From CAYTGM01 sp964437365 (lineage in GTDB: Bacteria > Sumerlaeota > Sumerlaeia > SLMS01), in assembly GCA_964437365.1 (NCBI GenBank), contig CAYTGM010000004.1:62001-126000 (forward strand): 64,000 nt of DNA, read 5' to 3'. Positions 6,924 to 16,921 of this stretch are shown here, piece by piece (the stretch's first letter is position 1; every line of letters begins with the position of its first letter). A model generated the notes under the pieces. The model saw only the letters and a program-made list of their open reading frames with translations, was not told where the DNA came from and ran no database searches. The position numbers were made by a program, and so were the translations under genes.

Positions 6924-9832
6924 CTGTTCTGAATTGACTCTGTATAGAACTTCATCACGATCGACTCGAGCTGTTCAAAGGTAAACGGTTTTGAAATATA
7001 GTCGTTCATACCTGCATCAAGGCAGCGCTGTCGGTCACCTTCCATGGCACTTGCGGTAACTGCTACGATAGGCAAAGACGCTGGCACCACTTTACTTTTC
7101 CTGATTCGCCGAGTGGTTTCGACTCCATCAAGGTCTGGCATTTGTATATCCATGAGAACAAGATCAAAATCTATTTTCTCGATTAACTCAATTGCCTCGT
7201 AGCCATTGGTGGCGATTTGACAATTCTCGACACCTACCTTCTCAAGCATTTTCGTCGTGATTTTCTGGTTAACAGGATTGTCTTCTACAAGGAGAACTCT
7301 CATGCTGGATAGATCATGATGCTCACTTTGACCATTTGCCTTTGTAGCTTCACCTGTTTCTTCACCTTTTCGGGACACTCTGACAGGGATGCTGATAATG
7401 AACTCCGATCCTTTGCCAACCTTGCTCTTGCATTCGATGTCTCCGCCCATCAGCTGGGCAAAGCTCTTTGATATGGCGAGCCCCAGTCCTGTCCCTCCAA
7501 ACTTTCTGCTGTCGTGTGGGTCCAACTGGCTAAATGCTTTGAACAGATCGCCCATCCTATCTTCTGGTATTCCAATTCCAGTATCCTTGACAGAGACGAA
7601 GAGCTGAATCATTCCTGATTCTGAATTCTGTATAGATTGACTCCAGGACGATATTGTTACAACCCCATGATCTGTGAACTTAATGGCATTCCCCGACAGA
7701 TTGATCAGCATTTGTCTCAGTCGCCCACTGTCAGCATATAGCTCCCGAGGGGATTCTGGATCCAGATGAAATTCCAGTCCAATTCCCTTTTCCCGGGCTG
7801 CCGGAGTCATCATCGTAAGAACAGAGTGTCCAAGTTCACGTAAGTTAAAATGAACCTCGTTGAGATCATACTTCCCTGCTTCAAGACGCGCATAGTCCAG
7901 TATATCATTAATAACATCAAGCAGTCCATTTGCAGAATCATTGATTGTGACGATTGATTCTTTAACTTCTGACGGAAGTCTTTCTCTCCTCAACAAGGAA
8001 CTGAGACCAACAATAGCATTCATGGGTGTTCGAATTTCATGACTGACGTTCGCCAGGAATTGACTCTTCGCTTCATTCGCTGCATCAGCCTTTTCCTTTG
8101 CCTCGATGAGAGACACTTCTGTCTCGCGTCGAATCCTGACTTCTTCCTCCAGGTTCTCATTGATTTCTCGAATGGCAAGCGTCCTCACATCAACAAGCTC
8201 CTCTACCCTTGAGTACTTCCCTGTCAAGATGAGAAGGAAACCACCCAGTGTCGTGATGAATAGACATCCGAGTACGGCAACAAGCCAGGTTTGCCAGTAA
8301 AAGAGGTTTTCTATAAACGTGTTCGTTGGGCGAAAGCTGATCATCCACACCCTTCCACCGACATTTATTGTTGTACTCCAGTTTATCTCGGGCAGGAGAG
8401 TTGCATAGCTGTCTATCGAACGATCAGTAAACCCTCCCCCAGCAAAAACTCCAAGTGTCACCTTGTCTTCTGAATCTGTAAAGTCGCATAGTTGCACAAC
8501 GCTGTCGCCTCTACTATACTGCCAAAGTGCTGAGCTTACAAGCTGATCAATCTCGACAACAGCGCTGAAGACACCCTCGATCGAATCAGTCCGTTCTTCT
8601 TTTGTCTGGAGACTTTCCTGCGGACGCAGATACTTTGGATAGAATATAATCATGGAGTTTGTATCTGATGGCCCCTGGACCAGATTCAAAGGAGGAGTAG
8701 CGAGGGGAATTCCTTGCTCAATCGTTCTGAATAGAGTCTCTTTTCTGCGCAGCTCACTGGCGAGATCAAACCCAAGCGCTTCTCTGTTGCCTTCCTCAGG
8801 TTCAATATAAAATATGGGAAATGCAGTGTCATCTTCACTATCTTCGTAAGAATCTTCGCCTGGTGATCTGTATATCTTGAATTCTGCGACACCCTGTCTT
8901 AAGGCAAGATCTGCCATATCCTCGAAATCAGCTTTCTCAACCTTTGGGCTCCACGAGACCGCCTTGAGTGTTGGTTCCGATTTAAGAATATGGTTTGCGT
9001 AGATACGGAATTCATCTCTGGTAACATGTCCCGACGCCTCGAAGAGTCCGTTTATATGGCCGAGCACTTCAAAATACCTGTGAACCTTCTCTTCAAGTTT
9101 TTTAGCCAACTCTTTGGATTCTGCCGTGAAGTCTTCGCGTGTCGTATTCCATTCCGAGTTGCGCACATTTCTAAAGATAATAATAACAAGTACTGTGGTG
9201 ATCAACATGGGAAATGAAACAGTAAGCAGGCGGTTCTTCCATCGTTCGCCTTTCCCAGATCGGTACAACTGAGCCAAAGGGGCTATTGCCAAGACCGGTA
9301 CCATATCGCCAACGTACCAGGTTAACCAGATCTGTGGAAGAGCACCCAGATCATCGAGACCTAACTGTCGTGTTAATGTATAGCCGCCTATTGTCGATGC
9401 AACAAGGCAGCTGATCGGACCAACGAATAATAGAAAGCGAAGAACTTCAGTCTCTGTTTCCAGTTTATTTTCTGGGCCCAGAAAGCGATCACACAACCAA
9501 ACGCCCAGATAGGCCTGAGCAGCAGCAGCCCCGCTGGTAAGCGATAGAAAGAGGGAGGAAAAAGGATTGATGGAAGTGGCGCCTGAAACAGGAATCACCT
9601 TTTCAATATTGTACATGAAATAGCCAAAGAAGATGGCAGGCCAATATCCTCGCCCGAAAACCAGTAAGCTCGCTGTGGCAAACCCGGCGGCAGGCCAGAG
9701 AATGGAATAACCTTTAGGAGGGATGGAAAAAATCGCTCCCAGCCTTGCGGCGAAATAATAACCGACAACGATAAAGAAGAACCTGATACCGCGTTCGACA
9801 AGAGATGGGGAGGATTGATCTGGGCGGTTCAA
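6920..9832 (-). CDS. MASE1-CHASE hybrid sensor histidine kinase with receiver
   Basis: This 970-aa inner-membrane kinase starts with about 240 residues of hydrophobic helices typical of MASE1. A CHASE-type extracellular sensor follows (about 260-520; SWSPKV and a periplasmic alpha/beta region), then one more transmembrane helix near 530-550. The cytoplasmic part has a coiled coil, HisKA with phospho-acceptor His598 (SHEIRTP), HATPase_c (GTGLGLAIS) and a C-terminal receiver with Asp895 (LMDIQMPD). It would autophosphorylate on an external signal and relay phosphate internally. The ligand and output partner are unknown; the divergent CheB/CheR hybrid across a 0.2-kb gap is a candidate neighbour in signalling. 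Confidence 0.9.
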   Translation of the reverse strand: MNRPDQSSPSLVERGIRFFFIVVGYYFAARLGAIFSIPPKGYSILWPAAGFATASLLVFGRGYWPAIFFGYFMYNIEKVIPVSGATSINPFSSLFLSLTSGAAAAQAYLGVWLCDRFLGPENKLETETEVLRFLLFVGPISCLVASTIGGYTLTRQLGLDDLGALPQIWLTWYVGDMVPVLAIAPLAQLYRSGKGERWKNRLLTVSFPMLITTVLVIIIFRNVRNSEWNTTREDFTAESKELAKKLEEKVHRYFEVLGHINGLFEASGHVTRDEFRIYANHILKSEPTLKAVSWSPKVEKADFEDMADLALRQGVAEFKIYRSPGEDSYEDSEDDTAFPIFYIEPEEGNREALGFDLASELRRKETLFRTIEQGIPLATPPLNLVQGPSDTNSMIIFYPKYLRPQESLQTKEERTDSIEGVFSAVVEIDQLVSSALWQYSRGDSVVQLCDFTDSEDKVTLGVFAGGGFTDRSIDSYATLLPEINWSTTINVGGRVWMISFRPTNTFIENLFYWQTWLVAVLGCLFITTLGGFLLILTGKYSRVEELVDVRTLAIREINENLEEEVRIRRETEVSLIEAKEKADAANEAKSQFLANVSHEIRTPMNAIVGLSSLLRRERLPSEVKESIVTINDSANGLLDVINDILDYARLEAGKYDLNEVHFNLRELGHSVLTMMTPAAREKGIGLEFHLDPESPRELYADSGRLRQMLINLSGNAIKFTDHGVVTISSWSQSIQNSESGMIQLFVSVKDTGIGIPEDRMGDLFKAFSQLDPHDSRKFGGTGLGLAISKSFAQLMGGDIECKSKVGKGSEFIISIPVRVSRKGEETGEATKANGQSEHHDLSSMRVLLVEDNPVNQKITTKMLEKVGVENCQIATNGYEAIELIEKIDFDLVLMDIQMPDLDGVETTRRIRKSKVVPASLPIVAVTASAMEGDRQRCLDAGMNDYISKPFTFEQLESIVMKFYTESIQNS

Positions 9833-10044
9833 GTGAGCCCCTCGTGAGTTGTTTATCTGGTCTCTTCTTCAGCAATCGACCAAAGTTTCAGCAATAAACA
9901 TCAGATTATGATGCTGTGCAATTCCAAAAAGCTTCAACTTGAGTTGTGAAAGGCCAAACGAAGCAGCCCGGGTCCTTATTTCATTGCAGCCTGAAGGTTT
10001 TCGAATTAACAATTAATCAGCGCAAACTTGCTCAGGAAGTAAAC

Positions 10045-13000
10045 ATGTCCTTGCCAAAATACCTTGTTGGGATCGGTGCATCTGCCGGTGGACTCGAAGC
10101 GATTGAAAGCTTCTTCGACAATATGCCCCCGAACACAGACGCCAGCTTCGTGGTGATACAGCATCTGTCGCCAGACTTTCGCAGCGTGATGGACGAGCTG
10201 CTCTCCAGGCACACGGGCATGTCTATCTTTAAAGTCGAGGACAGGATGGAGTTGCAGGAAAACGCGATATACCTGATTCCTGCAGGGAAAGAAATGATCG
10301 TTTCTGACGGAAAACTACTGCTCACGGACAAAGATCCTTCCAATTCGATCAGCTTGCCGATAGATACATTCCTCAGGTCTCTTGCCAAAGAGTACAATCA
10401 AGATGCGATTGCAGTTATCCTTTCCGGCACCGGAAGTGATGGATCAAGAGGGATCCAGGAAGTAAAAGAGAAGGGAGGCTTCGTATTAGTTCAAGCTCCG
10501 GAAACGGCCAAATTTGATGGGATGCCGCTGAGCGCCATTCATACGAATGCTGTAGATGCAATCCTGAAACCTCAGGAAATTCCCGCAAGAATCACTAAAC
10601 ATATACACCCCGATGCCTTCGACGACAATGACAGAGATGGTACGGTTGATTCCAACTCCATCAGTACAGCTGAAGATGAAGAACGTCTCTACCAGTTGCT
10701 CCAGGAGCAATACCAGATCGATTTTTCAAAGTATAAGTCGTCTACTGTCCTAAGGCGAGTCCAGCGCCGTCAGGCATTTGCAGACCTTGGGAATCTTTCT
10801 GAGTATATCCACCTCATCGAGAGTAATAAGGAAGAGCTGGATTCTCTCTATAATGATTTACTGATCGGTGTTACGGAGTTTTTCCGTGATCGGGAGGCCT
10901 TTGAATCACTGCGCGAGCTTGTCATTGCCCCCCTTATCGAGCGTATGGGGCATCGCACACCTCTCCGAATCTGGGTTCCAGCCTGCGCGACAGGAGAAGA
11001 AGCGTACACACTTGCAATAATCCTCACTGAGGAAGCGCGAAAAAACTCCAAAGAGATTTACATCAAGATTTTCGCAACTGATGTCCATGAGCCCTCTGTT
11101 AATACTGCCAGCTCAGGTGTCTATGCACTGGAGAAAATCAGCGACATCCCGGAGGATTTGCGAGAACAGTATTTCTTTGCAACAACCGGCGGATACCAGG
11201 TTTCTCCAGAAATCAGAAGACTGGTTGTCTTTGCGAAACACAATGTCATCAAAGATCCTCCCTTTACAAAGCTTGACATGATCAGCTGTCGCAACTTTTT
11301 GATCTATCTTCAGCCGAGCGTTCAGCAAAAGGTTCTTTCGCTGTTCTCATTTTCACTGAATAAATCAGGTTATCTTTTTCTGGGTAAGAGTGAAACGGCC
11401 GATCAACCAGGTCTCGAATTTGAGAGTGTGGATCGATCGGCACGACTTTTCAGAAAGTCGGGAAACACCCGTACGAACCCTCCAGATGATCTATACCTTG
11501 ACAGCTATCTGAGAGAAGCCGGACGGGAGCGCTCAACTATTGCTCGCAATCCCATCGAATCAGCCTCTCTACGTCACTCTCGATTGTTGAAAGCATACGA
11601 TGCGCTTCACCAGCGGTACGTCCCTCCCAGCCTGCTGATTAATGACCAGCTTCAGATTCTTCATGTCTTCGGAGATATGGGAAGATTCCTGCGTCCTCTT
11701 GCGGGAAGAATCAGTTATGACCTTCTCGATCTTGTGGATAATGAGATCAAAATCGCTCTTGCCACAGCAGTACGGAACTGTCTCAGCAAACGTGAACCGG
11801 TTGTCTATAGTAATATCACCTTGAAGGGATCAACCGGTGACCAGCAGCTCGAGATCAAGGTTGAACCTCTCAGCCCGGAAGCCCAGAATATTGAATATCT
11901 GATTGTCATCTTTCAACCAACAGATGATGGCGACCAAAAAACCCAGGGACATTCTGAACCCTTCGAACTTTCAGAACAAGCCTCCGACCGCATTCAAAGC
12001 CTTGAAACCCAGCTCAAGTATACGAAGGAGAGCCTGCAGGCAACCATCGAAGAGCTCGAAACAAGCAATGAAGAACTCCAATCAACAAATGAGGAGCTCA
12101 TGTCTTCGAATGAAGAACTCCAATCAACAAACGAGGAACTTCATTCTGTCAACGAAGAGTTATATACAGTCAATTCTGAGTATCAGAACAAGATTGAAGA
12201 ACTCAGTCAGATCACTGCAGATCTGGATATTCTTCTCAAGAGCACAGACATCGGAACGATTTTTGTCGATCCAAATTTAAGGATTCGAAAGTTCACACCG
12301 GCAATCGACCAGACCTTCAACCTCCTGTCTCAAGACATAGGAAGACCTCTTGCGCATATAACCAGTAAGTTTGCGAGTGCAAACTTAATCAAGATGGTCA
12401 ATGAAGTCATGAAGGAAGAGAAAAGCATAGAAGATGAAGTCAAAGATGAAGACGGTCGACATCATCACATGCGTATCCTTCCCTATAAAGACGTTCATGG
12501 ACAGGTTGAAGGTGCCGTTCTTACGTTCACTGACATCACTCAGCTCCATGAAGCTGAAAAAATCATGGAGGAATCCTGGGATTTCCTGCAGAAGGTTCTT
12601 AATGCTTTCAACAGTCATGTCTGTATTCTTAATAAACAGGGCGAGATTGTCATGGTTAATGATGCCTGGAAAGCCTTTGCAGAAGATAATGGTTGCCTGG
12701 ACAATAAATTCTATGTGGGGACGAATTATTTCGAAATTGCTTCCGTTTCCCTGAGTGATAATGACAATATAGACATCCGCGAAAACCTCGAGAAACTTCT
12801 TTATGGAGAGCAGCATGAGTTTCGCCTTCAGTACCCCTGTCACACCCCCACAGAGGAGCGCTGGTTTGAACTGATTGCTCTTCGGTTTCATTATTACACG
12901 AAACCATGGCTTGTCGTCATCCATGAAAATGTCACTGAACGCGTGACCGTTGCCGAGAACCAGCGACAACTTGAAATTCAAATGATGCAACGACAGAAGT

Positions 13001-14151
13001 TCGAAAGTTTAAGCACAATGATGAGTGGTATTGCTCATGACTTTAACAATATTCTGGGAACTATTATTGGCAACGCAGAGTTCAGTCTGGAAGAAAGCAA
13101 AGATGCTGAACGGGTCGAGAAAGGTCTCCAGCAGATTATTGAAGGTGCCTCTCGGGGATCGAGAATGGTCTCAGACATGCTCGCTTTTTCCGGCAAGAGC
13201 GAGCTCCGCAGAAAACCCGTGTCACTTCCGTCCGTTGTCACGAAATCCATGAACCTGATGTCTTCCTCAGTACCTGGCAGAATTGAAGTCCTGCGAGAAT
13301 TTGAAGAAACAGACCTTTTGATAAGTGGCGACTCAACCCAACTTGTTCAGGTAGTCACCAATCTGATTAAGAATGCCGTAGATGCCATTGGTTCTGAGAA
13401 GGGCCGAATTAATATACATTGCTCAAAGGTCAAGGGAAGGCGATTTCATGAGAAGGGAACCTATGGTGCCGTTCCTGAACTCGAAGCTGACTATGTCAAA
13501 CTAACTGTCAAAGATGATGGCTGCGGAATCCCGGAGGATATTTTCGAGAGAATTTTCGACCCCTTCTTTTCGAGCAAGAAGGCTGGTCGTGGCCTGGGAC
13601 TGGCCTCCGTTATCGGAATTATAAAGTCTCACAATGGTTTCGTCAAAGTGAGCTCTGAGGAAGGCCTGGGCTCTGTCTTTAACACTTATATACCAGCTCT
13701 GGACCCTGCCGAGGTCAAAGACATTGCTGGCGACGACTCAAAGGAGGCTCTGAAGAAGTCGACTTCCAGACTGAAGGGGTCCGTTCTCTTCGTCGAAGAC
13801 GAGGCTCCCCTCCGACGCATCGGTACGCACATGCTTAAATCCATGGGCCTTGAAGTTACAACCGCCGTGAACGGCCGCGAAGCTCTGGAGGTCATTGAAA
13901 ATCAGAAAAAGAATGGCGTCAGCTTCGACTTAATCATTACCGACTATATGATGCCGGAAATTGATGGCGCGGAACTCGTCGCCGCTTTGCGGGAAAAGGG
14001 AAATGATGTTCCTGTTATCATAGCAAGTGGATTTGCTGAAGAAGAGATCAGAAAGGCTTTAAAGAAGGTCGAAGAAGTACACTTTATCGCCAAGCCTTAT
14101 AGACAAGCCTCACTCAAGAGTATTATAGAGATGAGCCTCTTGACTCGTTGA
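10045..14151 (+). CDS. CheB-CheR-PAS-histidine kinase-receiver fusion
   Basis: I place the start at the ATG at 10045 because AGGAAG lies just upstream and GIGASAGG then follows at the N-terminus, as in CheB; an in-frame GTG at 9946 would add 33 residues. The 1368-aa protein contains a CheB methylesterase domain (GASAGG, QHLSP, SGTGSDGSRG), a CheR methyltransferase domain (VPACATGEEAYT, DMISCRN), the Glu/Asn-rich 'NEELQSTNEEL' coiled coil usual in these fusions, PAS-like segments, a histidine kinase with His998 (AHDFNN) and GRGLGL ATPase box, and a receiver with Asp1300. It would couple receptor methylation or demethylation to phosphorelay. No che operon is adjacent, so its target is unknown. 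Confidence 0.92.
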   Translation: MSLPKYLVGIGASAGGLEAIESFFDNMPPNTDASFVVIQHLSPDFRSVMDELLSRHTGMSIFKVEDRMELQENAIYLIPAGKEMIVSDGKLLLTDKDPSNSISLPIDTFLRSLAKEYNQDAIAVILSGTGSDGSRGIQEVKEKGGFVLVQAPETAKFDGMPLSAIHTNAVDAILKPQEIPARITKHIHPDAFDDNDRDGTVDSNSISTAEDEERLYQLLQEQYQIDFSKYKSSTVLRRVQRRQAFADLGNLSEYIHLIESNKEELDSLYNDLLIGVTEFFRDREAFESLRELVIAPLIERMGHRTPLRIWVPACATGEEAYTLAIILTEEARKNSKEIYIKIFATDVHEPSVNTASSGVYALEKISDIPEDLREQYFFATTGGYQVSPEIRRLVVFAKHNVIKDPPFTKLDMISCRNFLIYLQPSVQQKVLSLFSFSLNKSGYLFLGKSETADQPGLEFESVDRSARLFRKSGNTRTNPPDDLYLDSYLREAGRERSTIARNPIESASLRHSRLLKAYDALHQRYVPPSLLINDQLQILHVFGDMGRFLRPLAGRISYDLLDLVDNEIKIALATAVRNCLSKREPVVYSNITLKGSTGDQQLEIKVEPLSPEAQNIEYLIVIFQPTDDGDQKTQGHSEPFELSEQASDRIQSLETQLKYTKESLQATIEELETSNEELQSTNEELMSSNEELQSTNEELHSVNEELYTVNSEYQNKIEELSQITADLDILLKSTDIGTIFVDPNLRIRKFTPAIDQTFNLLSQDIGRPLAHITSKFASANLIKMVNEVMKEEKSIEDEVKDEDGRHHHMRILPYKDVHGQVEGAVLTFTDITQLHEAEKIMEESWDFLQKVLNAFNSHVCILNKQGEIVMVNDAWKAFAEDNGCLDNKFYVGTNYFEIASVSLSDNDNIDIRENLEKLLYGEQHEFRLQYPCHTPTEERWFELIALRFHYYTKPWLVVIHENVTERVTVAENQRQLEIQMMQRQKFESLSTMMSGIAHDFNNILGTIIGNAEFSLEESKDAERVEKGLQQIIEGASRGSRMVSDMLAFSGKSELRRKPVSLPSVVTKSMNLMSSSVPGRIEVLREFEETDLLISGDSTQLVQVVTNLIKNAVDAIGSEKGRINIHCSKVKGRRFHEKGTYGAVPELEADYVKLTVKDDGCGIPEDIFERIFDPFFSSKKAGRGLGLASVIGIIKSHNGFVKVSSEEGLGSVFNTYIPALDPAEVKDIAGDDSKEALKKSTSRLKGSVLFVEDEAPLRRIGTHMLKSMGLEVTTAVNGREALEVIENQKKNGVSFDLIITDYMMPEIDGAELVAALREKGNDVPVIIASGFAEEEIRKALKKVEEVHFIAKPYRQASLKSIIEMSLLTR

Positions 14152-14169
14152 ACAAGAGGCTCTCTTTTA
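14133..14169 (+). terminator. terminator overlapping the end of the CheB/CheR hybrid gene
   Basis: GAGCCTCTTG (14133-14142) and CAAGAGGCTC (14153-14162) form a 10-bp perfect stem around a 10-nt loop, followed by TCTTTTAA. The left arm encodes the last residues of the hybrid kinase, and its stop codon lies in the loop. Confidence 0.85.
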
Positions 14170-14257
14170 ATTTAGCAGAAGCGTTCGAAGCTGGCTGATC
14201 CAATTCGCTTCCTGCAATGTCAGAAGTCAGGGTGAACAAATGAAACCCTCAAGAAAA

Positions 14258-15094
14258 TCAGTCATGAAAGACATTCTGAACTCTATTCTGAAATGAGGCA
14301 GGAATTGTCTCGTTCTGTGCATACATATATAAGGCGACACGGATCACACTCGCAGCTGCAGTACTCATCAGAGACGCAGCAATAATCCATAAGAGACCAA
14401 TGACGGCAAAGAACCAGACGCTGCTGATGGCGGCCAGGAAGCAAAGTGCGATCCCCGGTAAAGCAGCCACGAACCCAATAATCCCCGTTCCAACGTACCC
14501 TCCGATACTCTCACCCCAGGTTTGTCGAATAATCGAGGTCGACCGCTTGATGGCTTCGATGGGACCTACCTTCTCAAAAACCAGAACAGGCAGAACAAAG
14601 TAGGTGATAATACTCCACGCTGTACCAAGAATCATGCGGAGGATTGCTCCCGCTTTTTCATTCGACTCAATCGCGTTTAAGATTGAAGAGACTACCGTAC
14701 TGATCAATGACCAGAGTAAAACAAGGTGAACGAGACCAAATGCAGCACTCAGTCCTTGTCCAACTGTCGTGTCCTCACCCTGAAGACTTCTTTTCGCGCA
14801 TGAAATGAGAGCGACGTTAAAGAAGATGGTTATACTGTTAAAGAAGAATGCGATGACAAAAAACACAATTCCTGCAAGAACCGCTGCCCCTCCACCTGCC
14901 TCTTCTCCATAGGCAGAATCAGCCAACTTTATCAGCCCAAAAGGGTCTCCTGCCCCTGCATACATGGCGATGATAACAAGCTGTGCGAGAAAGGAAATCA
15001 CTGGAAATAAAAGCAGTGACTTATCTCGAAAAATGACCTGCCAACTGGCGTAGGCCATGTCCCATCCATTCCACAATCGATCCATAAAACCCAT
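14258..15094 (-). CDS. multi-pass membrane protein (DUF6159-like)
   Basis: The start at 15094 is chosen because AGGGGA lies 7 nt upstream and the protein then begins MGFMDRLWNGW; an upstream in-frame ATG at 15130 is less likely. The 278-aa product has five or six hydrophobic segments, including LLLFPVISFLAQLVIIAM and LAGIVFFVIAFFFNSITIF, separated by short polar loops. It resembles the DUF6159 family of bacterial and archaeal integral membrane proteins of unknown function. No catalytic motif is visible. It is expressed alone and faces the terminator of the preceding gene. Confidence 0.7.
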   Translation of the reverse strand: MGFMDRLWNGWDMAYASWQVIFRDKSLLLFPVISFLAQLVIIAMYAGAGDPFGLIKLADSAYGEEAGGGAAVLAGIVFFVIAFFFNSITIFFNVALISCAKRSLQGEDTTVGQGLSAAFGLVHLVLLWSLISTVVSSILNAIESNEKAGAILRMILGTAWSIITYFVLPVLVFEKVGPIEAIKRSTSIIRQTWGESIGGYVGTGIIGFVAALPGIALCFLAAISSVWFFAVIGLLWIIAASLMSTAAASVIRVALYMYAQNETIPASFQNRVQNVFHD

Positions 15095-15516
15095 TGTTAA
15101 GTCCCCTGAATTTGATTTTGCTGTGATCAAAAGCTAGGAAATCAGGAACTCCCCGACAAGGGAAAGTTAAAGCTCTTTCCCTTTAATCAAAACCCAAAGA
15201 ATACGAGAAAGCCGTTTTCCAACATCCTTTTCTGTTGAGCAAGCACGTGCACAGGCGATTCCTCTCGATTTCTTATCTAAACTCACCATTAAGAACGACC
15301 TTCACCGCACCAACAACCTCTGTTCTTTCACTTACCAATAACTGACGGACGTCTTGAGTCATAGATAAGACGTAGATAAGACGTCCGTCAGACGTCCGTC
15401 ATTCGGTTCGAGTCACCCGAGATGTCACCAGAAAGAAATCAAGGTGAAAGTCTCGCGTTCAATAAGGCAGAGTCTCATCACATCTCTAGAGAGGGGATGG
15501 CGAAGCGCTGAAACTC
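15095..15516. other. intergenic region with inverted repeat
   Basis: No gene is seen in these 422 bases. They should contain the promoter of the minus-strand membrane-protein gene starting at 15094. The notable content is the GACGTCCGTC repeat cluster annotated separately. Confidence 0.6.
15342..15400. repeat. 14-bp inverted repeat plus GACGTCCGTC copies
   Basis: CTGACGGACGTCTT (15342-15355) is a perfect reverse complement of AAGACGTCCGTCAG (15378-15391) with a 22-nt spacer. The spacer itself repeats the ATAAGACGTA pattern, and GACGTCCGTC recurs at once at 15391-15400. This could be an operator array, a hairpin in a leader or an untranslated RNA. No terminator T-tract follows. Confidence 0.7.
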
Positions 15517-16152
15517 TTAGTTTTGAGGCATGCGCTGAGGAGGCATCGGCCTGCGCGTTACAAGATTGCGCAGCGCCTGCATTTGCTCCGGCGAGTAGTC
15601 TTTTTGTTCGAGTAGATTCTTCAGCTCAGGATTTTCTTTGATCTGATCCTTGTACCGTTCTCGGATAAGATCTTTAAGTTTTTCCTCGGCCTCCAGCTTG
15701 TTCAAACGTCGCTGGCGATAACTCTCTTGCTGTTGTATATAGGCATTATATTCCTCGAGTGCCTTTTGAGAAGGCTTCGGCACATCCTTCACAGACACGT
15801 CAGGGCCGAATTCATCCCAGCCTGCAGCGAGTGATTCAGAGCGAATCAAATCCGTTACCTTATTATAGGCAAAAACATATTCAATATAATCCAGGGTTTG
15901 AGGATTCTCTTTTACCTTCTCGATGTACTTCAGAAAATCTTCTTTTACGCGAACTACCCGATCCTCATTCATATCCTGGACATCTTCCATGCCCCATGAA
16001 TAGCCTCCGGATTCTTCTTCTACTTGAAGCGTTTCGGTCGTCATCTGATCTGTTGTGATAGTCGTGGTCGTCGCTCCGTCAGCGGCGAGCATTATAATGA
16101 AAGGTGCGAATTGCATTTCTGACCCCAGAGTCCGAGTTTCAATAAACACCAT
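15517..16152 (-). CDS. hypothetical protein, charged and helical
   Basis: I do not recognise this protein. It is 211 aa from the ATG at 16152; a second ATG at 16116, preceded by GGGG, would give MQFAPFIIMLAADG, a short hydrophobic start that could be a weak export signal. A Thr-rich segment (about 27-42) is followed by a largely helical, charged region rich in Lys, Glu and Gln, ending in a Pro/Arg tail. There are no cysteines and no motif I can name. The next gene upstream (16249-16632) is on the same strand 96 bp away and may be co-transcribed. Confidence 0.6.
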   Translation of the reverse strand: MVFIETRTLGSEMQFAPFIIMLAADGATTTTITTDQMTTETLQVEEESGGYSWGMEDVQDMNEDRVVRVKEDFLKYIEKVKENPQTLDYIEYVFAYNKVTDLIRSESLAAGWDEFGPDVSVKDVPKPSQKALEEYNAYIQQQESYRQRRLNKLEAEEKLKDLIRERYKDQIKENPELKNLLEQKDYSPEQMQALRNLVTRRPMPPQRMPQN

Positions 16153-16248
16153 GAATTGTCTCTGCTGAGAATCAAGGAGATCTTTATCTGGAACCAGCGC
16201 TTCCAGTGGATCGTAAGACTCTGAACAGTAGAATCGCAGACGACAAGA

Positions 16249-16632
16249 TCAGACCGATGAATTCCATTTGATAACACGAGGAAAATTGAGAATCAGAAAA
16301 AGGGTGGAAGCAGCTATAAGTCCATAACACATGATGTTTGATAGTCCGACGAACTTGCCTACCAGCCCGTATATCGCGATACTCTCAAAAAACGCACCGG
16401 AAAAGATCGTCGCTTTCTGTGCAAATTCCGACTCGGCCATTTTCATCGCTTTCACAACAAGCGGGGCAAAAATCCCTCCGATAAAGGAAACAACAGACAT
16501 GATGATAAAGACCATCGGGACAACCGCCCCCATGTCAGTCGTTTCCATTTTGCTGAAATGCATATAGAACATACCAGCATAGATGAAATTCGCCATGATG
16601 AAGGGAAGATAGATCAGATAGTTCAGATGCAT
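16249..16632 (-). CDS. small four-helix membrane protein
   Basis: This 127-aa protein has four clear hydrophobic segments (about residues 5-24, 36-58, 75-93 and 98-117) and few charged residues apart from a central KAMKMAESEFAQK loop. A GAGAGA ribosome-binding site precedes the ATG at 16632. The layout, with the second helix before a charged cytoplasmic loop, resembles other small uncharacterised membrane proteins. No function can be assigned. It probably shares a transcript with the downstream hypothetical gene. Confidence 0.65.
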   Translation of the reverse strand: MHLNYLIYLPFIMANFIYAGMFYMHFSKMETTDMGAVVPMVFIIMSVVSFIGGIFAPLVVKAMKMAESEFAQKATIFSGAFFESIAIYGLVGKFVGLSNIMCYGLIAASTLFLILNFPRVIKWNSSV

Positions 16633-16921
16633 AGGGCTCTCTCTTTCAACTCAGTATTTCACTCACATTCATTCTTACGGGCTCCCCCTGTTTTTATTCC
16701 AGTCAAAAAAGGCTCTCCAGGAGATGATCACTTCAATTTGCACAAATACTGTTCAATTCAGTGGCTGCTCCGCGATAAATCATGTCGCGAGTTCCTTTTG
16801 CGAACAAGATTAAGATTGTGTCTATTGCTGATTCTTAGAGAGTGAAATAATCTATTCAACGTGAATTGCCAGTCCATGGGTTGGCATTCCATAGGCTGAT
16901 CCAACAGGAGACAGATTTACC

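Noticed and set aside
9946..10044. GTG-started 33-residue extension of the CheB/CheR hybrid
   Set aside because: The ATG at 10045 has a good ribosome-binding site and the domain starts immediately after it.
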